Origin: Fibrobacterota bacterium
GTDB taxonomy: Bacteria > Fibrobacterota > Chitinivibrionia > Chitinivibrionales > Chitinispirillaceae
Length of the DNA: 64,000 bases
Assembly (NCBI GenBank): GCA_023459055.1
Contig: JAEWVR010000005.1
Location: 43,079-107,078 of the forward strand
Reading direction: 5' to 3'
Notes under the pieces: generated by a model
Databases searched by the model: none
Told to the model about the DNA's origin: nothing
What the model saw: only the letters and a program-made list of their open reading frames with translations
Shown: positions 43,991 to 52,102 of the stretch, in pieces
How positions within the stretch are numbered: position 1 is the stretch's first letter
How the letters are laid out: every line of letters begins with the position of its first letter
Program-made: the position numbers and the translations under genes

Positions 43991-46370
43991 TCAAATGATG
44001 CCTCCACAGAATTCGTTAAAAGATATCGACTTTATTTATTATATCCGCCATTATGCCCGGTTATTTTGGAAATGGCGGCTTTATATCATTATAGTAGCAC
44101 CATTAGCTGCTATAGTGTCAGGTCTTGTCGTTTTGAATATGGGGCTTCTTAAAAAACCACCACTGACTGTCACCACCATTATTGGTCTTGATAACCCCAA
44201 AAAAAGAAACGTGGACGATTTTTCTATATCGGGTCAGAATAACGAACGTCTTTTTTATAATAGAGGTTTTATTTACAAGATTGTAAACGATTTATCATTA
44301 CAGTTAGCTATTTCAGATCACTCCCGATATGATATATTTGACTCTGTATCTGTTGACTCAACAGCAGCAGTAGGGTTGTACGAGTTTAAAATTGACAAAA
44401 AGAATATCAATAATTATACGCTGCTTTTTACAAACCAGGCAGCTGGAATCAAGGGAAAGGTGATAGAAAGCGGGACAATTTCAACTCTTCAGCGACTGTC
44501 TGTACAGGGTATGTACCTAAAGTTTGCAGAAGTATTCCTGAAGGATCCTCAGAGTTTTACATTTTCAGTTCTTGCTCCTCGATTTGCTATTGATCGGATT
44601 CTTGGAAAACTCAAAGTTATAAATCCCAATTTTCAGCAAGACCGTTATTATATAACATTATCGCTGGAAGGTACAGATTACCCGTTGATAACACAAGTTG
44701 TCAATTCCATGTCAGATCTTTTCATTGCTCAGAATCTTGAGAATAAAAAGAAGCGGATGAGTAAAACGCTTGAAGAACTTGAACGCCAATTAGGTATTGC
44801 AGAACAGCAATCGTCTCTTTCAAAAAGTACCCTTAAAGCATTTTTAGCTCAAAACCCTTCAGTCGGGTTAAGTCAAGGTACCCAACAGTCGATGACCGAG
44901 TTAATTGCACTTGAAACCGGTTCCTATGAATCAAATGCAAACATTGAGGATGCACAGACACTAAAGGACAAATGGAAGAATGCACCATCTGATGAAAAAG
45001 TCCCGATACTCAATGAAATAATCGTTTTCCTTCAAATAAGAGGAAATATTGCCGCACCATCACTGCAGTCAAACCTTACTCAAGTCATCGCGGAAAAAGA
45101 GAGTGCACTTAAAAACTATGCAAAATCACACCCGGTTTTTTCAGAAATTGAAACCAAGATGAATGCAATAAACAGTCGTGCACTGCAGGCTCTTGATACC
45201 TATATTGCGCAACAAAAAAGAACTATTGCAGAACGAACTATGTCCATGCAAAAAATTACATCTAAATTGCATGGGTTGCCTTCTCAGGAATTACAACTTG
45301 CTGAATTACAGAAAAAACAGGAAATTGATAATGATATTTACTCAAAAATTCTCACTCGCTACAATGAAGCAAAAGTATCAGTTTCGGTGGAGAATTCAGA
45401 GTACTATGTAATGGAATATGCACTACAACCATTTCCACCATCAAAAATGCAGCAGTATCTGCAATGTCTTGGAATTGTTCTTGTCTGTACATTACTATTC
45501 GGCATTGGCCCGGCAATCGGATTTGACATTATTGATAAAACAGCAAGATCAGAACAGGAACTTGCCAAACTATTACCATACAGGTTTCTGGAGTCGATTC
45601 CAAAAATAACAATGCCAAAAACAGAAATATCAAAACAAATACAGCCTTATGAGGGTGAGATACTTATCAATACACCGAATCTTCAACCTGCAAGCGCAAT
45701 TGAATCATTCAGATCATTGACAACAAAGTTACAACTTGATTACTATAACAATCCGGACAAGAGCATGGTCGTTACAAGCCTTGAAATGAATGAGGGGAAA
45801 TCTACTGTTGCGGCCAATCTTGCAATATCATTTGCAGAATATGGAGTTAAAACAGTATTAATTGATTGTGATCTTCGAAGAGGTGTTACACATAAAATAC
45901 TAAGTGTTAAAAAATCGCCTGGCCTGTCAGATTATCTGTTCGAAAAGATCAAAGGGCAATCAATCACTATTCAATTACCAATGCAGCAGACTACCATTCC
46001 AAATCTATCAATAATCCCTGCGGGCCAACTATCTGACAACCCTCAAAAGTTGCTTCAATGTGCCGCACTTGCTGAACTAAAAAAAGAGTTGCTGGAAAAT
46101 AACTATTTTGTGATATTTGACTCTCCTCCAATCGGAGTAACTGCAGATTCTGCAATTCTAAGTAATATTGTCTCTAAATACCTGCTTGTTATCCGGTCAG
46201 GTAGTACAAATGTTGTTAAACTGAGGAAAATTATCCATAAAGATTATCCTGTGATTGAAAAGAAAGTTATTGGATCCATACTCAATATGGGTGAGGATGA
46301 TGTTCCAAAAAAGTATTACAGTTACTACTACAATAATGCCAGAATCAGTAAACGTTCTCAATCCTCATAG
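43980..46370 (+). CDS. Wzc-like chain-length regulator and tyrosine autokinase
   Basis: 796 residues. The N-terminal Wzz-type region has a membrane helix at about 32-52, and a long coiled-coil periplasmic part (255-460) is followed by a second helix (about 500-520). The cytoplasmic BY-kinase has Walker A EGKS (605-608), Walker A' VLIDCDLRR (626-634) and Walker B VIFDSPPIG. The C-terminal tyrosine cluster (KKYYSYYYNNAR) is where these kinases autophosphorylate. It controls chain length and export, in partnership with the SLBB protein before it. Confidence 0.93.
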   Translation: MTTNQMMPPQNSLKDIDFIYYIRHYARLFWKWRLYIIIVAPLAAIVSGLVVLNMGLLKKPPLTVTTIIGLDNPKKRNVDDFSISGQNNERLFYNRGFIYKIVNDLSLQLAISDHSRYDIFDSVSVDSTAAVGLYEFKIDKKNINNYTLLFTNQAAGIKGKVIESGTISTLQRLSVQGMYLKFAEVFLKDPQSFTFSVLAPRFAIDRILGKLKVINPNFQQDRYYITLSLEGTDYPLITQVVNSMSDLFIAQNLENKKKRMSKTLEELERQLGIAEQQSSLSKSTLKAFLAQNPSVGLSQGTQQSMTELIALETGSYESNANIEDAQTLKDKWKNAPSDEKVPILNEIIVFLQIRGNIAAPSLQSNLTQVIAEKESALKNYAKSHPVFSEIETKMNAINSRALQALDTYIAQQKRTIAERTMSMQKITSKLHGLPSQELQLAELQKKQEIDNDIYSKILTRYNEAKVSVSVENSEYYVMEYALQPFPPSKMQQYLQCLGIVLVCTLLFGIGPAIGFDIIDKTARSEQELAKLLPYRFLESIPKITMPKTEISKQIQPYEGEILINTPNLQPASAIESFRSLTTKLQLDYYNNPDKSMVVTSLEMNEGKSTVAANLAISFAEYGVKTVLIDCDLRRGVTHKILSVKKSPGLSDYLFEKIKGQSITIQLPMQQTTIPNLSIIPAGQLSDNPQKLLQCAALAELKKELLENNYFVIFDSPPIGVTADSAILSNIVSKYLLVIRSGSTNVVKLRKIIHKDYPVIEKKVIGSILNMGEDDVPKKYYSYYYNNARISKRSQSS

Positions 46371-46382
46371 AGGTGCATATAC

Positions 46383-47894
46383 TTGAAAGTAATTGCTAAA
46401 AAGCCTCTTTTATTTGCGTCGGGCATAATACTCTGCTTCACTTTTGCTTATTTTAAAAGTTTTGAAACCATACTTGTTCGCGGTTTAAGCTGGCATATTT
46501 TAATTTTAATAATCGCGATGTTCATTATCTGGTCACGAAAAGAGCACTACTTTAATGTACCCATCAAACCAAATGTACCAGCGGGAACATCAGTACTTCT
46601 TATATCATTTCTACTATTGTTTATCGGTTCGTCGACATCAACATTAGTACTTTCTGAAGGGGCACTAATCACTGGAATTTGGGGCATAGTAATTTACATT
46701 GGTGGATTCTCACTTTTTAAAAGGCTCTTTTGGCCACTTGCTTATTTGTGTTTCATATCATCGGCAGTCGAAGGTATTTTTGAAATACTGACCCCTTTTT
46801 ATAGACATACAACTGCAATCATAGCAGTATTTTTAGCAAACAAATTTGGTTTTTTGACCTTTGTTTCTGAAACATATATCCGGTTACCATCAATGATACT
46901 AAATGTTGCTGATGAGTGCAGTGGAATTAACCATCTTATATCGCTTTTTGCACTAGCAATTCCTCTGGCAGTTCTTACACAACGAAACTGGTGGGCATCA
47001 TCGCTGCTTATTGGTTTATCAATTCCGATATCGCTTTTTGCCAATAGTATAAGAGTTTTATTACTAATCCTTTTTAACTTCAATCAAACCGTTTTTTCTC
47101 ACGGTCCAAAAAACCTGCTCTATACAAGCTCCGGCTTTTTTATTGGTTTGGCTTTATTGTTTCTAACTGCATTTCTTCTTTCTGCATTAACCAAACGTTC
47201 TCAAAAATTAGAATCCAAACCGGCTTTATCAGTTCTTGAAATAGTACTCCATAAAAAACTACTTTATCTTTTCCCGATACTGATCACAGGAGCATTATTT
47301 TCTTACTTCTGGAGAATTTCACCTGATATTGTAATTCCCAAAGATATATCTCAACTCAATTCATCTGAAATTACTATCACTAAAAACGCTGTTTTTCCAG
47401 GATTCGACTCACTTCCATCAGCCGATATTGAGTACAAGTATTCCGTGATCAATCAAACAGGTCAGCAATGGTATCTTTATACAGGTTGGTACGAAATGCA
47501 ACGTCAAGGAAAAGAAGTGTCTGGATATTGGTATGACAGACTACTCTACTATGATAGCACTATTACCTTCTCCAAAGATACATACCCGATACCATCATTT
47601 CGTGTCTGCAGAATGAAAAATGATACATCATCAATTGCTTATCTGATAGCCTATAAATCAAAATACTTTACAACATCGAATCCTTACATTGTGAAACTTT
47701 ATTCTGCTTTTGAAGGATTAATTAACAGAACGACATCCTGCACTATTATAATTATTGCGATTCCGAAAAACGATATTGACAGATTAAAAGATAATCCAGT
47801 GTATTCGGAGACTTTCAAGGAGATTGGACAGCGTTTGATAGGGCCTCACCCCCCTGCCCCCTCTCCAATAAGAATTGTAGAGGGGGAGTCATGA
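46383..47894 (+). CDS. Exosortase with EpsI-like C-terminal domain
   Basis: 503 residues from a TTG start. The first 270 residues are a polytopic exosortase with the catalytic triad Cys179 (NVADECSGI), Arg224 (NSIRVLL) and His240 (FSHGPK). The C-terminal 200 residues form a periplasmic EpsI-like domain after a helix near 290-310. It should cut PEP-CTERM proteins (42117 and perhaps the VDEPG pair) during EPS export. The last 17 codons (GPHPPAPSPIRIVEGES) are encoded by repeat R6. It is separated from the kinase by 12 bases. Confidence 0.92.
   Translation: MKVIAKKPLLFASGIILCFTFAYFKSFETILVRGLSWHILILIIAMFIIWSRKEHYFNVPIKPNVPAGTSVLLISFLLLFIGSSTSTLVLSEGALITGIWGIVIYIGGFSLFKRLFWPLAYLCFISSAVEGIFEILTPFYRHTTAIIAVFLANKFGFLTFVSETYIRLPSMILNVADECSGINHLISLFALAIPLAVLTQRNWWASSLLIGLSIPISLFANSIRVLLLILFNFNQTVFSHGPKNLLYTSSGFFIGLALLFLTAFLLSALTKRSQKLESKPALSVLEIVLHKKLLYLFPILITGALFSYFWRISPDIVIPKDISQLNSSEITITKNAVFPGFDSLPSADIEYKYSVINQTGQQWYLYTGWYEMQRQGKEVSGYWYDRLLYYDSTITFSKDTYPIPSFRVCRMKNDTSSIAYLIAYKSKYFTTSNPYIVKLYSAFEGLINRTTSCTIIIIAIPKNDIDRLKDNPVYSETFKEIGQRLIGPHPPAPSPIRIVEGES
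47840..47890. repeat. G/C-rich palindromic repeat, copy R6, forming the exosortase C-terminus
   Basis: GGGCCTCACCCCCCTGCCCC and the opposing GTAGAGGGGGAG flank a short A/T loop. It is nearly identical to the first half of R2. The exosortase frame reads through it and stops at its end. Confidence 0.88.
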
Positions 47895-47900
47895 GAATAC

Positions 47901-47974
47901 ATCCCCCGCAGGGGGACTTAATAAATGCGTGTAAAATTAGCCATTTTTGCGTTCAAAGTCCCCCTGCGGGGGAT
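47901..47974. repeat. G/C-rich palindromic repeat, copy R7
   Basis: ATCCCCCGCAGGGGGACTT (47901-47919) is perfectly complementary to 47956-47974 (19 of 19), with a 36-base A/T loop; a tail of AGGGGGCGAGAG follows. It shares the core with R1. It could terminate or process the upstream operon mRNA before the aminotransferase. Confidence 0.9.
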
Positions 47975-48024
47975 TTAGGGGGCGAGAGTACTAGTTCTGT
48001 AAATAACTCTGTGGAGTTAAGATA

Positions 48025-49263
48025 ATGTCTAAACCTAGAATTGGGCGAACTCTTCCTCCTGCAGCTGCTCCCTTAACACTACCGGATTTGATTAATGGGA
48101 TTATAGGGATACTGCAACCACAAAAAGCAATCGACCACTTTAAGCAATCGCTTTTAAAAAAGTTTAAAGTGAAGCATGTCTTTCTACTCTCATCAGGTAA
48201 AGCTGCCCTGACAGTAAGCCTAAAAGCAATTGCACAAACATTTCCTGACAAAAGAGAGGTTATTGTTCCTGCATTTAATTGCTACTCTGTGCCTTCAGCA
48301 ATAGTAAAAGCCGGACTTACCGTTGTTCCCTGTGAAGTAGACCTTGACACGTTGCAACTTAACAAAGAACATCTGCTACAACTACTTGAAAACAGCAATT
48401 CCATTCTGACAATTATTCCTACACATCTCTTCGGATTGCCTGCAGATCTTGAAAATCTTAAAAAAATGCTACAGAAAGCTGGTCATACAATTCCCATAAT
48501 TGAAGATGCCGCTCAAGCAATGGGTAGTTCTTATAATGGTAAGTATCTGGGGACAAACGGAGACATAGGAATTTTTAGTCTTGGCAGAGGTAAAGCATTA
48601 TCCGCAGGTGAAGGTGGCATAATCATTACAAATTCTGATTCGTTGGCCAATACCATTTCAACGATCTGCTCAACTATACCAACATACTCGTCACTGCAAA
48701 TCTTCAAGCTTTTACTTCAAACGCTAATTCTTTCAATGATGATTCATCCCAATCTGTTTTGGATACCAAAAATGCTGCCATTTCTAAAACTTGGTGAGAC
48801 ACTTTTTGATACTAATTTTCCGATTCAATTACTGAGCGGATTTCAAGCAGGACTTGCAAAAAACTGGAACACAAAACTAATGCATCAGGCACAATTACGT
48901 GCTGCTAATATTCAACTGCTTTCAATGCACCTTACCGGAAACAATGCACTATCTCTATTTACGACCAATTATGTTGAGTCATCACTTTCGTGTATACGAT
49001 ACCCGATATTATTTGCAAATAAAGAAATGCGTGATATGGTACTTATGAAATCTGAAAAGATGGGGTTTGGAATAACACCAACCTATCCCGACGCAATCAG
49101 TAATATTCCACAAATCGGAATACAAAAAGATAAGTGCCCAAATGCAGAATTGTTAGCAATGCAGCTTCTTACATTGCCATGTCATCCATTGGTTACGAAC
49201 AGAGATATTTTGAAGATCTTTAATTTGCTGAATACAGTATTTAAAACAGAAGCAACAGAATGA
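48025..49263 (+). CDS. DegT/DnrJ/EryC1/StrS-type aminotransferase
   Basis: 412 residues of the PLP-dependent sugar aminotransferase family. The PLP lysine is Lys190 (FSLGRGKALSAGEGG) and the ring-stacking Asp is Asp161 (IIEDAAQAMGS). These enzymes aminate 3- or 4-keto nucleotide sugars, giving amino sugars for polysaccharide. A GGAG site is present. It follows the exosortase operon after repeat R7. The substrate is not predictable. Confidence 0.9.
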   Translation: MSKPRIGRTLPPAAAPLTLPDLINGIIGILQPQKAIDHFKQSLLKKFKVKHVFLLSSGKAALTVSLKAIAQTFPDKREVIVPAFNCYSVPSAIVKAGLTVVPCEVDLDTLQLNKEHLLQLLENSNSILTIIPTHLFGLPADLENLKKMLQKAGHTIPIIEDAAQAMGSSYNGKYLGTNGDIGIFSLGRGKALSAGEGGIIITNSDSLANTISTICSTIPTYSSLQIFKLLLQTLILSMMIHPNLFWIPKMLPFLKLGETLFDTNFPIQLLSGFQAGLAKNWNTKLMHQAQLRAANIQLLSMHLTGNNALSLFTTNYVESSLSCIRYPILFANKEMRDMVLMKSEKMGFGITPTYPDAISNIPQIGIQKDKCPNAELLAMQLLTLPCHPLVTNRDILKIFNLLNTVFKTEATE

Positions 49264-49311
49264 AGAATCAAATCGAAACAGAACAGTGCCTCTTTGTAAA
49301 AACTTTTTAAA

Positions 49312-49338
49312 CTGGTCGAAATAGAGTATTTCGACCAG
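49312..49338. terminator. Bidirectional terminator between convergent genes
   Basis: CTGGTCGAAATA (49312-49323) and TATTTCGACCAG (49327-49338) form a perfect 12-bp stem with a GAG loop. On the minus strand it is followed by a T-rich run, so it should end the VDEPG transcript. On the + strand the T-run is missing. Confidence 0.75.
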
Positions 49339-49351
49339 CGCCCACAATCCT

Positions 49352-49996
49352 TCAATAATCAATTAATTCAGGTTTTAACAATCTACCTTTTATTAATAAT
49401 GGCAACAGGAAAATTGAAAAGAAACCAAACAATATAAATGTGATGATACCTGGTTCATCGACTATAGAAACTACTGTTGCACAGAAGTAAGCCTCATCGT
49501 ATTTTCCAAAAAAGTACGGGGAACCACCAATACTGCCTAGACGAAATGTATTTGGTGCAAATATAAGAGTACCATCTTCAGGTAATGTTTCATACCCAAT
49601 CCAGTCAAAATGAAAATAACGATTGCCTAACCATGTAAACCACATATCTCCTTGTTGCAAATACAATATTGTTTGTTTGTCAGCTGTGATCTGCATAGCC
49701 GGAAACCTTATTTTACCACTACTAGTATTAATAATTCCATCATTAGGACTTGCCATGGAAAATTCATACACTTTGAATTCTACATATCCATGATAATTTG
49801 GATTATATCCTGAGTCCGGAATTGGTACTCCTACAGATTCAAATGATAAAAATCCGTTAGCATCAGTACCCCCAGCATCAATACCCCCAACACCATTAGA
49901 AATAAAATAACCAGTAAGATTGTAATTTACTATACTTGCAATTGAGCTATACGAAATGGTAATAATTAGAATACAAAATACAATATACTTTCTCAT
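49352..49996 (-). CDS. Secreted protein with variant PEP-CTERM tail (VDEPG), second paralogue
   Basis: 214 residues, signal peptide ending SIA-SIV, preceded by GGGAGAG. Clear paralogue of the 34849 gene: SIV-x-YNL-x-GY, GFLSFESVGVP and PEDGTLIFAPNTF. The C-terminus is VDEPG, a hydrophobic stretch (IITFILFGFFSIFLLPLL) and KGRLLKPELIDY, a less basic tail than usual. Recognition by the exosortase is therefore likely but not certain. Confidence 0.8.
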   Translation of the reverse strand: MRKYIVFCILIITISYSSIASIVNYNLTGYFISNGVGGIDAGGTDANGFLSFESVGVPIPDSGYNPNYHGYVEFKVYEFSMASPNDGIINTSSGKIRFPAMQITADKQTILYLQQGDMWFTWLGNRYFHFDWIGYETLPEDGTLIFAPNTFRLGSIGGSPYFFGKYDEAYFCATVVSIVDEPGIITFILFGFFSIFLLPLLIKGRLLKPELIDY

Positions 49997-50784
49997 AACA
50001 ACTCTCCCTGAATAGGATTTATTTCAGATTGTTACACAAATAACAAGACAAAAAGATGTTATTTCGTTTTTATAAAGTATCATTATTCATTTCATCTTAC
50101 CACAATAAAATAACTAACCAATAATAATAAAAAGTAATCACACTTAAAACGAATTCCTGAGCTTTCATAATTATGCTTTTATTATACTAACCATTTAAGC
50201 ACTTGCTATCTGGTTCATTGTGTATCAATTGGCACCCTGAGCAGTTTTTAAATGTAAACACATTGTATATACAAAACAAAAATATAAAAGCAATTGATAT
50301 ACCATTTACAAACAACAGACAGCATTCTATAAACAATTTTCAACCGGATTTTGGCAGCAGATCGCGACACATAGCATATATACAGTATTCTAAAAGCGTC
50401 AGGTACATCAGCTTAACATTATCACCATGAATAATGACTGCGGGATCGTCAATACTTTTCATTTTGACATCTTACTATTCTGCATCCATGCTGATTAATG
50501 TTATTAGTTCAAATTGCTTGTTTTATGTAAAGAAAAACGACAGTAGCTTATTGTTTTTACAGAGGTGATTATTTCAGATTTTACTTGAAAAGTGAGTATC
50601 TTTAAAAAAATAACGACTTCGGGGAAATTATCACAGTTCGTTTTCTTAACTTGCTCGATCTCAGTAATGTGACCGCTCAATCTCAAGTTATTTGACCGGA
50701 GCGCTGTAACGGCTGAAATCGTTACAAGCGTTACTACTGAATATCAATTTAGTAGTCCTACAATTAAACGAATGGAAAAAGCAT
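49997..50784. other. Intergenic A/T-rich region with repeat remnant
   Basis: A long stretch without a convincing gene. A 75-codon frame at 50203-50430 has no ribosome site or recognisable family. Bases 50508-50575 resemble 35889-35948 (in part TCAAATTG...TGTAAA...CGACAGTAG), hinting at another trace of the DUF559 element tail. The promoter for the minus-strand secreted-protein gene is expected near 50000. Confidence 0.4.
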
Positions 50785-50943
50785 ATGAAGTGTATTGATG
50801 AAATGGCGGATGCCGAAAAAGCCTGGCAGATAGTCAAAAAGCTAGATGCTCTAAAAAATATCTTATGCGAACAGTATTCTGAAGAGTTTAAAAGAGAACA
50901 AAGCATCGAATCCGCAAAATTGATTAATCCCGATCCTTTTTAG
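50785..50943 (+). CDS. Small ORF or 3' remnant, unknown
   Basis: 52 codons from ATG 50785, codon use and composition protein-like (KAWQIVKKLDALKNILCEQY). The frame is open upstream to a stop at 50707, so it could be the end of a larger lost gene. It is followed at 50971 by a strong terminator, which supports a once-transcribed unit. Not recognised. Confidence 0.4.
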   Translation: MKCIDEMADAEKAWQIVKKLDALKNILCEQYSEEFKREQSIESAKLINPDPF

Positions 50944-50970
50944 TCATTCCGCAATAAAACCTACATGTGA

Positions 50971-51000
50971 AACGCTCCTGGTTTGCTGGGAGCGTTTTTT
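50971..51000 (+). terminator. Rho-independent terminator
   Basis: AACGCTCC (50971-50978) pairs with GGAGCGTT (50989-50996) around a 10-base loop and is followed by a run of six T (50995-51000). It ends the small ORF transcript. A frame beginning at 50967 crosses it, so that frame's N-terminus is not real. Confidence 0.85.
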
Positions 51001-51056
51001 ATTGGTATGGACAAGAATTTATTGTGAGATTTTCATGCAAAAATTGTGTGAGATTC

Positions 51057-51425
51057 AACAACGTACTCCATGCTTCTGCAATTGATATCATCAATACCCT
51101 TAGTGCCGCTGCCACGGCAGGACGTCTTAAGCAGGAATTAAAACGATTTACAAAACCAGATATCCTTCTTATGGATGAACTTGGTTATCTACCTATTGAC
51201 AAGATGGGCGCAGATCTCCTCTTTCAGGTAATAAGTCAACGCTACGAAGTGGGTCCGATAATCCTGACAACAAATAAGCCCTTTAAAAAATGGGCTGAGA
51301 TTTTCAACAACGACAGTACGCTTACATCTGCAGTGCTTGATCGGCTACTGCATCATGCAGAAACAGTTGTAATCGAGGGAAAAAGTTATCGAATGAAAGA
51401 CCAGTGTATGGAACCATTGTTGTAG
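51057..51425 (+). pseudogene. IS21-family istB remnant, C-terminal part
   Basis: About 120 codons matching the second half of IstB ATPases: HASAIDIINTLSAAATAGRL, DELGYLPIDKMGADLLFQV, NNDSTLTSAVLDRLLHHAE and EGKSYRMKD. The Walker A half is missing; the upstream part of the frame is unrelated DNA with a terminator. IstB is the helper of the IS21 transposase. Non-functional. Confidence 0.85.
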
Positions 51426-51814
51426 CATTCTGTCAACACATTTTCAAACCGGCCGAAATGGAACATATTCAGGCCGGTGGCCGCAACACACCGCCGCATT
51501 CGACGCTGTAAGGTTCTTAGCTGGCCATCCTCGAATCTACCCGGATATTCACGCTGTAACCATGCAAATGCAGTCTTCGCTTCTAACCGTGGATTATCAG
51601 ATAAAATCTTTTCCACCTGGTTCCACACTTCGGAAAACGGATCCGGACGGGTCCGCCAGTTATGTTCAGGCTTTATCTCAATGGGAAATTTCTGTTTGCG
51701 GTAATACTTGCGAGCTGTGTTCTCGCACATAGCAGCTTTTTGAGCTGACTTGTAGAGGGGCTTTCCTTCTGACATACTCATGAAGAGTCCTTTCACTTGT
51801 GCATCTTTTATCAC
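51386..51814 (-). pseudogene. IS21-family istA remnant, N-terminal part
   Basis: The N-terminal helix-turn-helix region of IstA is recognisable: GKPLYKSAQKAAMCENTARK, NWRTRPDPFSEVW and GRFEDGQLRTLQRR. After about residue 115 the frame leaves IstA sequence, so the DDE domain is lost. It points toward istB in the opposite orientation, a layout that a normal IS21 never has. Confidence 0.85.
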
Positions 51815-51913
51815 TTAACCTCCTTTCAAATGTAAAGAGATTAAAATGATTTTTGATGCTGGTGGACCCCTCAATTTTAATTGTCGTCACTCCGCATTTT
51901 TAATTGTCGTTCA
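51815..51913 (-). mobile_element. Left end of the IS21-type element
   Basis: Two direct copies of ACGACAATTAAAA (minus strand; 51875-51887 and 51898-51910), 23 bases apart, lie outside istA. IS21 elements carry multiple short repeats at their ends, so this is the probable left terminus. The other end was not identified. Confidence 0.6.
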
Positions 51914-52050
51914 TCAGTCTAACCATGTAAAATCAATAAATCCTTCCTGACTATACTTTAATGTTTGTATGTCATCTGTTATATGTGAAGCAGGCCAAAA
52001 TATTGCAATTTTCCACTCATTTACATTCCTTAATAGAATTAATAAAAATA
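51914..52050 (-). pseudogene. Short C-terminal gene fragment between IS elements
   Basis: A minus-strand frame of about 44 codons reads NEWKIAIFWPASHITDD and ends FIDFTWLD-stop just before the IS21 end. Composition is protein-like. The 5' part is not found beyond the insertion sequence. I do not recognise the protein. Confidence 0.3.
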
Positions 52051-52065
52051 GTATTTAACATACAT

Positions 52066-52072
52066 TAAGGAT
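52066..52072. repeat. Target-site duplication, left copy
   Basis: TAAGGAT occurs directly outside the left inverted repeat and again directly outside the right one (53931-53937). It marks a 7-bp target duplication and a fairly recent insertion. Confidence 0.85.
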
Positions 52073-52102
52073 CTCAAGAGTACCGAGTTTTAAAATAGAT
52101 CG

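Noticed and set aside
50967..51056. N-terminus of the IstB frame
   Set aside because: It crosses a strong terminator and has no similarity to IstB; only 51057 onward is IstB.
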